Shown here piece by piece: positions 6,234 to 11,752 of a DNA stretch of 12,496 nucleotides. Within the stretch, counting starts at the first letter, position 1. Each line of letters begins with the position of its first letter. The notes below the pieces were generated by a model that saw nothing but the letters and a program-made list of their open reading frames with translations, searched no databases and was not told the DNA's origin. Position numbers and translations under genes: made by a program. This DNA comes from Terrimesophilobacter sp036833635 (GTDB taxonomy: Bacteria; Actinomycetota; Actinomycetes; Actinomycetales; Microbacteriaceae): positions 1 through 12,496 of the forward strand of contig DAITPJ010000061.1 in NCBI GenBank assembly GCA_036833635.1. The letters are read 5' to 3'.

Positions 6234-6509
6234 CTACTGGCTTCCGCGGTCCTCTGGATCCTCGACGGGCTCACTGTCGGCCTTGTCGAAGACGTAGGTG
6301 ACGTGGTACTGACCGCCCACCTCACGCCAGGAATCCATGTTGTAGTCGATGAGCGTCTCTTTGCCGTCGACCGCGGTGAGCACCGTGATCTCGTCGTCCC
6401 ACGTGCCATCGGTGCTGATCCGCTTGCCGGTCTGGCCGTCATTCGGACCGCCGGAGTAGATCACGATGTACTCATCGCCGCGCTTGATCGCGGGAGTGTC
6501 GTTGCTCAT
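6234..6509 (-). CDS. Small acidic cytosolic protein, function unknown
   Basis: I do not recognise a named family. The 91-aa product has no signal peptide or membrane segment. Its core looks like a small beta-rich domain: GDEYIVIYSGGPNDGQTGKR, WDDEITVLTAVDGKETLIDY, and QYHVTYVFDK, followed by a short acidic tail EPVEDPEDRGSQ. The 'YSGGPNDGQTG' turn resembles a motif in short actinobacterial conserved hypotheticals, which is only a recollection. The ATG at 6509 is preceded by TAGTAAGAGAGC, which can be read as a weak Shine-Dalgarno (AGAGAG) or a weak -10. The gene is divergent from orn across 74 bp and ends 23 nt after tRNA-Arg on the opposite strand. The coherent strand pattern and codon use favour a real gene; role unknown. 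Confidence 0.75.
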   Translation of the reverse strand: MSNDTPAIKRGDEYIVIYSGGPNDGQTGKRISTDGTWDDEITVLTAVDGKETLIDYNMDSWREVGGQYHVTYVFDKADSEPVEDPEDRGSQ

Positions 6510-6566
6510 GCTCTCTTACTACCATGTCGGGGCGACGTGCGCACCAGCCAAAGCGAGTCGGTGCCC

Positions 6567-6580
6567 CGCATTAGAATGCG
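6567..6580. promoter_or_regulatory. Dyad symmetry overlapping the orn -10 element
   Basis: CGCATT-AG-AATGCG is a perfect 6+2+6 inverted repeat. The candidate -10 hexamer of orn, TAGAAT (6572-6577), lies wholly within it. A bound regulator would block the promoter directly. Chance occurrence cannot be excluded. Confidence 0.4.
6572..6577 (+). promoter_or_regulatory. Candidate -10 element of orn (leaderless geometry)
   Basis: TAGAAT is followed by 6 nt (GCGGTC) and the ATG at 6584. No Shine-Dalgarno is present. It is one of the best matches to TANNNT in the window. Confidence 0.55.
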
Positions 6581-6583
6581 GTC

Positions 6584-7204
6584 ATGGCCAATGGCAACGA
6601 TCGACTCGTCTGGATCGACTGCGAGATGACGGGTCTGGATGTCGCCGACGACCAGCTCGTCGAGATCGCCATCGTCATCACGGACTTCGAGTTGACGATC
6701 CTCGATCCAGGGCTCGACATCGTCATCAAGCCCGATGCAACCGCCCTCGATAACATGAGCGAGTTCGTTCGCGGGATGCACGCGAGCTCCGGGCTCCTCG
6801 ATGCGATCCCCGACGGGATGAGTCTCGACGAGGCGCAGGACGCCGCGCTCGCCTACATCCGCCGCTTCGTCCCCGTCCCGCAGACGGCGCCGCTCGCGGG
6901 CAACACGATTGGAACCGACCGGGCCTTCCTCGCTCGGTACATGCCGCGCGTCGATGCCCATCTGCACTATCGCAACGTCGATGTCTCCTCGATCAAGGAG
7001 CTCGTGCGGCGCTGGCTGCCGCGCGTCTACTTCAACGCGCCGGAGAAAGGCGGAGGCCACCGCGCCCTCGCGGACATCCTCGAATCGATCCGCGAACTCG
7101 AGTACTACCGACGCACGGCGATCGTCGCCGATCCGGGCCCGACGACCGACGAGGCGCTGGCCGCGGCCGCCTCCGTCGTGGAGGACTTCGCGGCGCGACT
7201 GTAA
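6584..7204 (+). CDS. orn: Oligoribonuclease (3'-5' exoribonuclease, DEDDh)
   Basis: Orn degrades the 2-5 nt RNA fragments left by other nucleases, including pGpG from cyclic-di-GMP breakdown; it acts in the cytosol as a dimer. The 206-aa product has the full DEDDh metal site: D12 and E14 in WIDCEMTGLD, D112 in GNTIGTD, H159 in GGGHRAL and D164 in ALADI. The NVDVSSIKEL segment (131-140) and ELEYYRR (171-177) are also hallmarks of the family. The length is close to the usual 180-200 aa, with an Ala-rich extension of about 25 residues at the C-terminus. The ATG at 6584 is fixed by the hexamer 6 nt upstream. It is followed by tRNA-His 41 nt downstream, an arrangement I recall as common in actinobacteria. 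Confidence 0.96.
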   Translation: MANGNDRLVWIDCEMTGLDVADDQLVEIAIVITDFELTILDPGLDIVIKPDATALDNMSEFVRGMHASSGLLDAIPDGMSLDEAQDAALAYIRRFVPVPQTAPLAGNTIGTDRAFLARYMPRVDAHLHYRNVDVSSIKELVRRWLPRVYFNAPEKGGGHRALADILESIRELEYYRRTAIVADPGPTTDEALAAAASVVEDFAARL

Positions 7205-7210
7205 TAAGAT
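7205..7210 (+). promoter_or_regulatory. Candidate -10 element of tRNA-His
   Basis: TAAGAT directly follows the orn stop codon. Transcription from here would start near 7217, giving a 5' leader of about 28 nt that contains the hairpin at 7221-7241. No clear -35; tRNA-His may also be co-transcribed with orn. Confidence 0.35.
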
Positions 7211-7220
7211 GGTGAGTCGT

Positions 7221-7241
7221 TGCCGGGCAAACCTCCCGGCA
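7221..7241. other. Hairpin between orn and tRNA-His
   Basis: TGCCGGG (7221-7227) pairs perfectly with CCCGGCA (7235-7241) around a 7-nt loop, ending 3 nt before the tRNA. No U-run follows. It could end or protect the orn mRNA after cleavage, or shape the pre-tRNA leader. Confidence 0.45.
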
Positions 7242-7244
7242 CAT

Positions 7245-7321
7245 GGTGGTCGTAGCTCAGTTGGTAGAGCGCTGGCTTGTGGTGCCGGATGTCGCGGGTT
7301 CGAATCCCGTCGATCACCCCA
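7245..7321 (+). tRNA. tRNA-His (anticodon GTG)
   Basis: The cloverleaf closes: acceptor GTGGTCG with CGATCAC (one G·U), D-arm GCTC/GAGC, anticodon stem CTGGC/GCCGG with GTG at 7279-7281, and T-arm GCGGG-TTCGAAT-CCCGT. G7245 is the extra G-1 that marks histidine tRNAs, opposite discriminator C7318. CCA is encoded at 7319-7321, unlike the tRNA-Arg in this window. Confidence 0.97.
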
Positions 7322-7371
7322 GATTCGATCGCTACGACGTCACCCCGATTTCAGCGGTCGATGAGTGCGCA

Positions 7372-8317
7372 ATGAGCACCCCCTCCGCGCCGACGTCGCG
7401 AGGCCTCCTGCGCCCGTGGCACTTCATCCTCGCCCTGGGGATCGTGAGCCTGCTCGCGGACATGGTCTATGAGGGCGCCAGGAGCATCATCGGCCCCTAT
7501 CTGGCGACCCTCGGTGCATCGGCCACCGTGGTGGGCATAGTCGCGGGCGCCGGCGAGTTCATCGGATACGGGCTCCGCGTCGTCACCGGTTACGCGGTCG
7601 TCCGCACCCGCCGGTACTGGGCGTGGACGATCGCCGGATATGCACTCACCGCGCTGAGCGTTCCCCTGATCGGCGTCACCGGCATCCTGGCTCCCGCCAT
7701 GCTCCTGTACGGAACCGAACGACTCGGTAAGGCGGTCCGGTCACCCGCCAAGGACACGCTCCTCTCCTATGCGTCCCAGCGCACTGGTCGGGGCACCGCG
7801 TTCGGCGTGCATCAGGCTCTCGACCAGACCGGTGCCGTGCTGGGCCCACTCCTGCTCGCCGCGGTCCTGAGTTGGCGCACCGGCGACTACGCCTTCGCCT
7901 TCGGCGTGCTTATCGTTCCTGGCGTCCTCGTGCTCGCCGTCCTGTTCTGGCTGCGTCACCGCGTGCCCGATCCCGTGCTCTACGAAACGCCGGCGACGGA
8001 TGGCCCGGCACCGAATCGTGCGGCAGCGCGAGAGGCCGACACTGCCAGGCCCGCGGCGCGCGGGCTCGTCGGACGTTTCTGGCTCTACGCCGGCGCGATC
8101 GCCGTGCTTTCGGCCGGGGTTGCTTCCTTCCCGCTGCTGGCATATCACGCACAGACCGCCGGGCTCCTCACCGAGCCCCAGGTGCCTCTTCTGTTCGGGC
8201 GCACTCCTCGGCGCAGCATACGATCTGGGAACCGCGGCGATCATCACCGTGATCCTCGCAGCCAACGTCGTGGCATTCGTCGGACTGGTCGTCGTGCTCC
8301 GCAGATTCCCCCGATGA
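7372..8317 (+). pseudogene. MFS transporter gene broken by internal deletion/frameshift
   Basis: The first 275 codons (7372-8196) encode a normal major facilitator N-terminal half plus helix 7. Membrane segments lie at about 18-36, 50-70, 83-105, 108-115 (short), 152-168, 172-194, and 236-258. Family marks are LADMVYEGARSIIGPYL and GTERLGKAVRSPAKDTLLS (114-132). A polar loop of about 40 residues precedes helix 7, as usual in the family. After PLLF at 8196 this frame loses all similarity and becomes Arg/Ser-rich. Good coding resumes at 8198 in the next frame: GALLGAAYDLGTAA, then a hydrophobic helix, ending LRRFPR at the 8317 stop. Those 39 residues look like the last helix of the same transporter. 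MFS proteins of this type are about 400 aa; only about 314 codons remain, so helices 8-11 seem deleted. No Shine-Dalgarno or promoter is evident before 7372. Probably inactive. Confidence 0.8.
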
Positions 8318-8318
8318 G

Positions 8319-9317
8319 TCAGGGCCAGTGGATCGTGCCGGCCGTTGCGGAGTCGGGAACAGGCAAGGATGCCGCCTCGGCGTCGAGTGCGTCCCGCTGG
8401 GCTCGAGAGAGGCGACGCCAGGGGTCGACGGTGACGACGGCCTCGGTCCGACGCCAGGTACCGACGACCTCGCCGTCGACGAGAAGCGCCCCTGGCCACA
8501 CCCGAGGAGTCCAGAGCTCGGGTCGCTGGGTGTCGTCGGGGACGAGCAGTTCACGATCGGCACCCTGCAGCAGGAAGTACGGGTCGCCGCTCGGCAGCAG
8601 CCGCGCTGTGCGCGGCAGGGGGGTATCGAGCAGCGCCTCGTCCGCCGCCAGAACCCAGCGGTCACCGATCGGTGTCGCAACGGCCAGCAGCTCGGACTCC
8701 ATCGAGCCGAACGTCTCGCTCGCCGCAGAGAGTGCGATTCCGGCCCATTCGGCGAATGCGGCGGGCGTCGATGGCCCGTACGCATGGAGGTAGCGCCGGA
8801 AGAGCTCCACGCGGGCGTCGTGGGGTTCGATGTCAGGCGGGGCAACCGATTGGACGGATGGTCGTCGCGCGCCGGCCCACCGGATGATGACGGTGCCGGT
8901 GAGTGACGCGTAGCGCAACTGGTTAGGGTGCCCGCCCAGCTCGGCGGCGACATCGTTGAGATCCGCAGCCTGCCCGCCGAAGTGATCGCGGAGCCAACCC
9001 GAGAGCTCATACGCGCGATCGCGGATCCTGCCCGGGCCGGGCATCCGCGCCAACGTGAAGATCGCGTGATCACCGGCCGGGACGACGTACGCGGTAAAGC
9101 GCGGACCCCAGACCTGAACGAGCGCCGGGTCCTCCCACGCGTTCGCGCCGACGCCGTCGACCCGCGCGTGCAACGCGTGCAGGGCCGAGCGTGGAACGCT
9201 GTCCTGCAGCCCGGCCCTGGCAGCCGCACGCAGTGAGGCGGCGCCGGGGGCCAGCCGTTCGTCGAGATGCTGCGACCGGGACCGGAATCCGAGCACCTGG
9301 GCTCGAGTGGCCTTCAT
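8319..9317 (-). CDS. Winged-helix DNA-binding protein, HTH_42/YcaQ (AlkZ)-like
   Basis: The 332-aa product resembles the HTH_42 superfamily (COG3214). Some members are DNA glycosylases that unhook crosslinks or excise alkylated bases (AlkZ/YcaQ), and others have unknown roles. Seen: GLQDSVPRSALHALHARV (36-53), in the region where AlkZ enzymes carry their Q-x-D/Q catalytic pair (here Q38-D39-S40, so the fit is uncertain); YLHAYGPSTPAAFAEWAGI (176-194), a helix-turn-helix; and the conserved C-terminal RLLPSGDPYFLLQ (239-251) and WPGALLVDGEVVGTWR (274-289). No signal peptide or membrane segment. The start ATG at 9317 directly follows GGTGGG with poor spacing. It is convergent with the broken MFS gene (1 nt between stops) and divergent from clpS. 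Repair function is possible, not demonstrated. Confidence 0.85.
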   Translation of the reverse strand: MKATRAQVLGFRSRSQHLDERLAPGAASLRAAARAGLQDSVPRSALHALHARVDGVGANAWEDPALVQVWGPRFTAYVVPAGDHAIFTLARMPGPGRIRDRAYELSGWLRDHFGGQAADLNDVAAELGGHPNQLRYASLTGTVIIRWAGARRPSVQSVAPPDIEPHDARVELFRRYLHAYGPSTPAAFAEWAGIALSAASETFGSMESELLAVATPIGDRWVLAADEALLDTPLPRTARLLPSGDPYFLLQGADRELLVPDDTQRPELWTPRVWPGALLVDGEVVGTWRRTEAVVTVDPWRRLSRAQRDALDAEAASLPVPDSATAGTIHWP

Positions 9318-9357
9318 CCCACCATCATGCCGCTCGAGGCCCCGATCGCGACGATCC

Positions 9358-9375
9358 AGGGTCCTCGCGACCCTA
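9358..9375. promoter_or_regulatory. Dyad and possible leftward -10 between the winged-helix gene and clpS
   Basis: AGGGTC (9358-9363) and GACCCT (9369-9374) form a perfect 6+5+6 inverted repeat. Its right end is the first base of the clpS -10 hexamer. On the minus strand TAGGGT (9375-9370) could be the -10 of the winged-helix gene. One site could thus control both divergent genes; that is inference. Confidence 0.35.
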
Positions 9376-9379
9376 GGCT
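9374..9379 (+). promoter_or_regulatory. Candidate -10 element of the clpS operon (leaderless geometry)
   Basis: TAGGCT, identical to the hexamer before the aldo/keto reductase, is followed by 6 nt (GGTGAC) and the ATG at 9386. GGTG within the spacer is too close to act as a Shine-Dalgarno. Confidence 0.5.
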
Positions 9380-9385
9380 GGTGAC

Positions 9386-9670
9386 ATGGCAGACACGGCC
9401 GAGCAGACGCGCGTGCGCGAGCACAGCACCCTCGACGTGCCCTGGGTCACGATCGTGCTCAACGACCCCGTGAATCTCATGTCCTACGTGTCGTACGTGT
9501 TCCGCACCTACTTCGGGCATCCGCCCGCCGAAGCCGAGCGGCTCATGCTGCAGGTGCACCTCACCGGGCGCGCGGTTGTCGCGACGGGCCCGCGCGAGGA
9601 GATGGAACGCCACGTCGAGGCCATGCACGACTACGGCCTCTGGGCGACTCTCAGCAAGGCCGACGCGTGA
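9386..9670 (+). CDS. clpS: ATP-dependent Clp protease adaptor ClpS
   Basis: ClpS binds proteins bearing destabilising N-terminal residues and hands them to the ClpA/ClpC–ClpP protease (N-degron pathway). The 94-aa product matches the family in length. The binding-pocket residues are present: N26 and D27 in VLNDPVN and H58 in LQVHLTG, which hold the substrate alpha-amino group, with M32 and M54 at hydrophobic gate positions. HYxF-like spacing is replaced by SYVSYVFRTYFGH. The flexible N-terminal extension (1-18) that contacts the Clp ATPase is present. It heads a three-gene operon; its TGA overlaps the GTG start of the DUF2017 gene by 4 nt. The start is fixed by the hexamer 6 nt upstream. Confidence 0.97.
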   Translation: MADTAEQTRVREHSTLDVPWVTIVLNDPVNLMSYVSYVFRTYFGHPPAEAERLMLQVHLTGRAVVATGPREEMERHVEAMHDYGLWATLSKADA

Positions 9671-10146
9671 GGGCGTTCCATCGCGAACCGGATGACACGG
9701 TCGTCGCGTCCATCGATCGCGACGAGGCCCTCCTCCTGCAGAACCTCGCCTCACAGGTGACGGCATTGCTGGTCGAGGGCGACGGCCTGGATCCTGCGAT
9801 CGTGCGCCTGCTGCCGGACGCCTACCCGGATGACTCTGCCGCCTCGGCAGAGTTCCGCCGGTTCACCGCGGGCGGCCTCGTCGAGCGCAAGCTCGCGAAT
9901 GCGGACGTCGTCATCATGACGCTCTCCGAGAGCATCGAGACCGGCGAAGTGCGACTCGACCCGGAACAGGCCGGCGCGTGGCTGCGCAGCCTCACCGATA
10001 TCCGGCTCACGCTCGCGAGTCGCCTCGGCATCGAATCCGAGACCCAAGCGCCAAGTGAGGATGCGATCCTGCAGAACCTCTACGACTGGCTCGGCTTCCT
10101 GCAGAACTCCCTCGTCGAGGCCGTCGATGCGGAAGCCCATGGCTGA
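9667..10146 (+). CDS. DUF2017-family protein
   Basis: The 159-aa cytosolic product starts with GTG inside the clpS stop (GTGA overlap), so it is very likely translationally coupled. The protein is mostly helical and acidic: DEALLLQNLASQVTALLVEG (about 19-38), a middle segment with AEFRRFTAGGLVERKLANADVVIMTLSESIETG, and a C-terminal pair EQAGAWLRSLTDIRLTLASRLGIE and ILQNLYDWLGFLQNSLVEAV. The 'lpdaYpdD…AEFRR' pattern and its place right after clpS match DUF2017, a family I know only from this context in actinobacteria. No catalytic motif is visible. Constant linkage to clpS suggests an accessory role in Clp-dependent proteolysis, but no function is established. Confidence 0.88.
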   Translation: MRAFHREPDDTVVASIDRDEALLLQNLASQVTALLVEGDGLDPAIVRLLPDAYPDDSAASAEFRRFTAGGLVERKLANADVVIMTLSESIETGEVRLDPEQAGAWLRSLTDIRLTLASRLGIESETQAPSEDAILQNLYDWLGFLQNSLVEAVDAEAHG

Positions 10147-10495
10147 CCTCGACCTCGACGCAGAGGCCTTCGAGCAGCTCGTGGTCGACGAGCTGGACGC
10201 GCTGCCCGACGACATGGTCGACGGCCTCGAGAACGTCGTGTTCGTCGTCGAGGACCGGCCGGAGGACGGCTCGCTCGACCTGCTCGGCCTCTATGACGGC
10301 GTCAATCTCACCGAGCGCGGACAGTACGGGTTCGGCGAGCTTCCGGACCGCATCGTCCTCTACCGCGAGCCGCTTCTCGATGTGAGCGCCGACCTCGAGG
10401 AGCTCAAGGACCAGATCCACGTGACCCTCGTGCACGAGATCGCCCACTTCTACGGGATCGATGACGACCAGCTTCACGAACTCGGCTGGGCCTGA
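10139..10495 (+). CDS. Zincin-like metallopeptidase family protein (HExxHxxGxxD)
   Basis: The 118-aa product is a minimal zinc metallopeptidase-type domain (Zincin_1, formerly DUF1025). The zinc site is complete: H99-E100-I-A-H103-F-Y-G106-I-D108-D109, that is HExxHxxGxxD with a third ligand from D108 or D109. Upstream lie FEQLVVDELDALPDDM (11-26), ENVVFVVEDRPED (31-43), LLGLYDGV and LPDRIVLYREPLL, all typical of this family. No signal peptide, so it is cytosolic. The ATG at 10139 overlaps the DUF2017 stop by 8 nt and has GGAAG just before it. In-frame extension to 10055 would add 28 residues of Arg/Ser-rich sequence that is only the shadow of DUF2017. Third gene of the clpS operon. Whether it is an active protease is unknown for the family, as far as I recall. 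Confidence 0.92.
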   Translation: MADLDLDAEAFEQLVVDELDALPDDMVDGLENVVFVVEDRPEDGSLDLLGLYDGVNLTERGQYGFGELPDRIVLYREPLLDVSADLEELKDQIHVTLVHEIAHFYGIDDDQLHELGWA

Positions 10496-10502
10496 AAAAA
10501 AC

Positions 10503-10533
10503 TTGAGCGCCGCGTCAACCCGCGCGGTACTCT
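10503..10533 (+). promoter_or_regulatory. Candidate promoter of the lipoprotein gene at 10581
   Basis: TTGAGC (10503-10508) and TACTCT (10528-10533), separated by 19 nt, form a passable -35/-10 pair, the only one in the window with a recognisable -35. Transcription would begin near 10540 and leave a leader of about 40 nt ending in a GAAGGGAAG ribosome-binding site. Confidence 0.45.
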
Positions 10534-10566
10534 CAGTCGTCGCACAGTCAAGAGCGGATACTCCCG

Positions 10567-10574
10567 AAGGGAAG
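10567..10574 (+). promoter_or_regulatory. Ribosome-binding site of the lipoprotein gene
   Basis: The purine run AAGGGAAG ends 6 nt before the ATG at 10581. It fixes the start and rules out the upstream in-frame start at 10461, which lies within the metallopeptidase gene. Confidence 0.6.
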
Positions 10575-10580
10575 TCCATC

Positions 10581-11243
10581 ATGAACGCACACCGTCGTCG
10601 CACTGCCAACGTTCGAACCTCAACTGCACTGCTCGCGGCGCCCCTGGCCGTGATGCTCGCCCTCACGGGGTGCTCTCCCTCCGGCCCGGGCGGCACGCCG
10701 GGTGACGGCACTGGCGATGGCCCGGGTGGCGTGCCCGCTGGCGGCGGGACAGCATCCGGTCACTCCGACACGGAGTGCCTGAGCGGTTCGACCTGGTCGC
10801 TCGACGTCGACGAGGCGGCGAGGCAATTACTCGCGCATCTCCAGGGAGCCGGAAGCCCCGCCGTCTCGGCGACGGGGTCGGGGAGCCAGGAGATCTTCTT
10901 CGACCAGACGGGCAGCATGGGCAGCACGACGGATGTCACCTTCGTCGTCGTCATGCCGGTGAAGAACGGGATCACCGCAACGCTCACGCAACACCAGACC
11001 GGCCCTGCCAACGGCGATTGGGCCTGGATCGATGACACGAACGTCGTCGGCTTCTCCGACTGGGTCTCCAACTTCTCGGTGCAGACCACCGTCGATATCA
11101 ACGGGACCCCCAGCAGTTCCGACAACACCCTTCCCTCCGATGGGGCGACCGGCACCGACATGACAGTGCTGTGCTCCGGCGACTCGCTCACGACGTCGTC
11201 GGAGGGTTCACCGTTCACGATGCACTGGACGCGCGGCAGCTAA
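10581..11243 (+). CDS. Secreted lipoprotein, function unknown
   Basis: The 220-aa product has a lipoprotein signal: basic MNAHRRRTANVR, a hydrophobic core (about 14-28) and lipobox L28-T29-G30-C31. A Gly/Pro/Asp-rich linker (32-60) is followed by an extracellular domain. The domain opens with ECLSGSTWSLD (65-75) and ends with VLCSGDSLT (196-204), so C66 and C198 probably form a disulfide that staples its ends. Between them, alternating Thr/Ser/Val strands (TTDVTFVVVMP, GITATLTQHQTG, FSVQTTVDING) suggest a beta-sandwich or barrel. I recall similar 'C-x-x-G-x-W-x-L-D' domains in other actinobacterial lipoproteins, without known role. The gene has its own promoter after the clpS operon and overlaps the leftward P-loop gene by 4 nt at its stop. 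Confidence 0.85.
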   Translation: MNAHRRRTANVRTSTALLAAPLAVMLALTGCSPSGPGGTPGDGTGDGPGGVPAGGGTASGHSDTECLSGSTWSLDVDEAARQLLAHLQGAGSPAVSATGSGSQEIFFDQTGSMGSTTDVTFVVVMPVKNGITATLTQHQTGPANGDWAWIDDTNVVGFSDWVSNFSVQTTVDINGTPSSSDNTLPSDGATGTDMTVLCSGDSLTTSSEGSPFTMHWTRGS

Positions 11244-11752
11244 GAGATTTCGTTGCCGTCGAGAACGAGGTCGGCGAGCGACGCAGGGCCTTCGCGCGCG
11301 ATGAAAGCCTCTTCCTGCGCCGCCCACACCTCCCAGTGCTCGGCCCACGCGTCGGCGTCGCGCACGCGGACCCGTTCGCGACGGGTGGCTTCATCGAGCT
11401 CGACCCACACGGCGTAGGCCGCGAGCGCGCGATTCGCGCGGCTGAGCGCACCGCACCCCTCGATGAGCACGGGGCGCGAAGGGTCGAGCACGTGCCACTC
11501 GGCCGGGGTTTCCTCCGCCCAGTCCCAGCGCTGCCAGCGGCGGACAGCGGCAGCGATCACATGATCGTGAACGTGGCGGCTTCCGGCCTCGAGCCCGCCC
11601 CAACCTGGGTAGAGGTCATCCATGCGCACGAGCTGCAGTGCGGGCTTCGCGGCGACCATGGCGCGCGCGAGTTCGGTCTTGCCAGAGCCGCTGCGCCCGT
11701 CGACGAGCACAACGTCGGGTCGCAGGTGGGCAGGCGCCGCCTCAACCGACAA
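11240..11752 (-). CDS. P-loop NTPase resembling uridine/nucleoside kinases
   Basis: The 170-aa cytosolic product carries a Walker A motif G19-R-S-G-S-G-K-T26 after a VVLVD strand, an acidic MDDLYPGW (44-51) at the position of the DDFY motif of uridine kinase-like enzymes, LIEGCGALS at the Walker B/third-strand position, and a VELDEATRRERVRVRD lid-like helix. This is the layout of small-molecule kinases of the uridine kinase/pantothenate kinase type. The substrate is not readable. The likely start is TTG at 11752 (GGAAC 4-5 nt upstream); the next in-frame GTG would cut the first strand. It overlaps the ecfT stop by 11 nt, so translation is probably coupled. Following an ECF transporter gene, it may phosphorylate the imported vitamin or nucleoside and trap it; that is inference. 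Confidence 0.82.
   Translation of the reverse strand: MSVEAAPAHLRPDVVLVDGRSGSGKTELARAMVAAKPALQLVRMDDLYPGWGGLEAGSRHVHDHVIAAAVRRWQRWDWAEETPAEWHVLDPSRPVLIEGCGALSRANRALAAYAVWVELDEATRRERVRVRDADAWAEHWEVWAAQEEAFIAREGPASLADLVLDGNEIS

Noticed and set aside
7243..7371. N-terminal extension of the MFS frame beginning at 7243
   Set aside because: The extension translates the tRNA-His gene itself; the ATG at 7372 matches the transporter N-terminus.
7322..7371. Attachment site duplicated from the tRNA-His 3' end
   Set aside because: I looked for a repeat of the T-arm/acceptor sequence downstream and found none in the window, and there is no integrase.
8198..8793. Continuation of MFS frame 1 to a stop at 8793
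   Set aside because: After 8196 this frame is Arg/Ser-rich and lies antisense to the winged-helix gene, so it is not a real C-terminus.
10055..10138. Longer start for the metallopeptidase gene
   Set aside because: The extra 28 residues are Arg/Ser-rich and lie wholly inside the DUF2017 gene in another frame; the ATG at 10139 has GGAAG before it and fits the family N-terminus.
10496..10503. A-run after the metallopeptidase stop as a terminator
   Set aside because: The run is A-rich on the coding strand and no hairpin precedes it; on the minus strand nothing convergent would use it as a U-run.
10461..10580. Longer start for the lipoprotein gene
   Set aside because: It would bury the signal peptide 40 residues inside the protein and overlap the metallopeptidase gene; ATG 10581 has a good ribosome-binding site.
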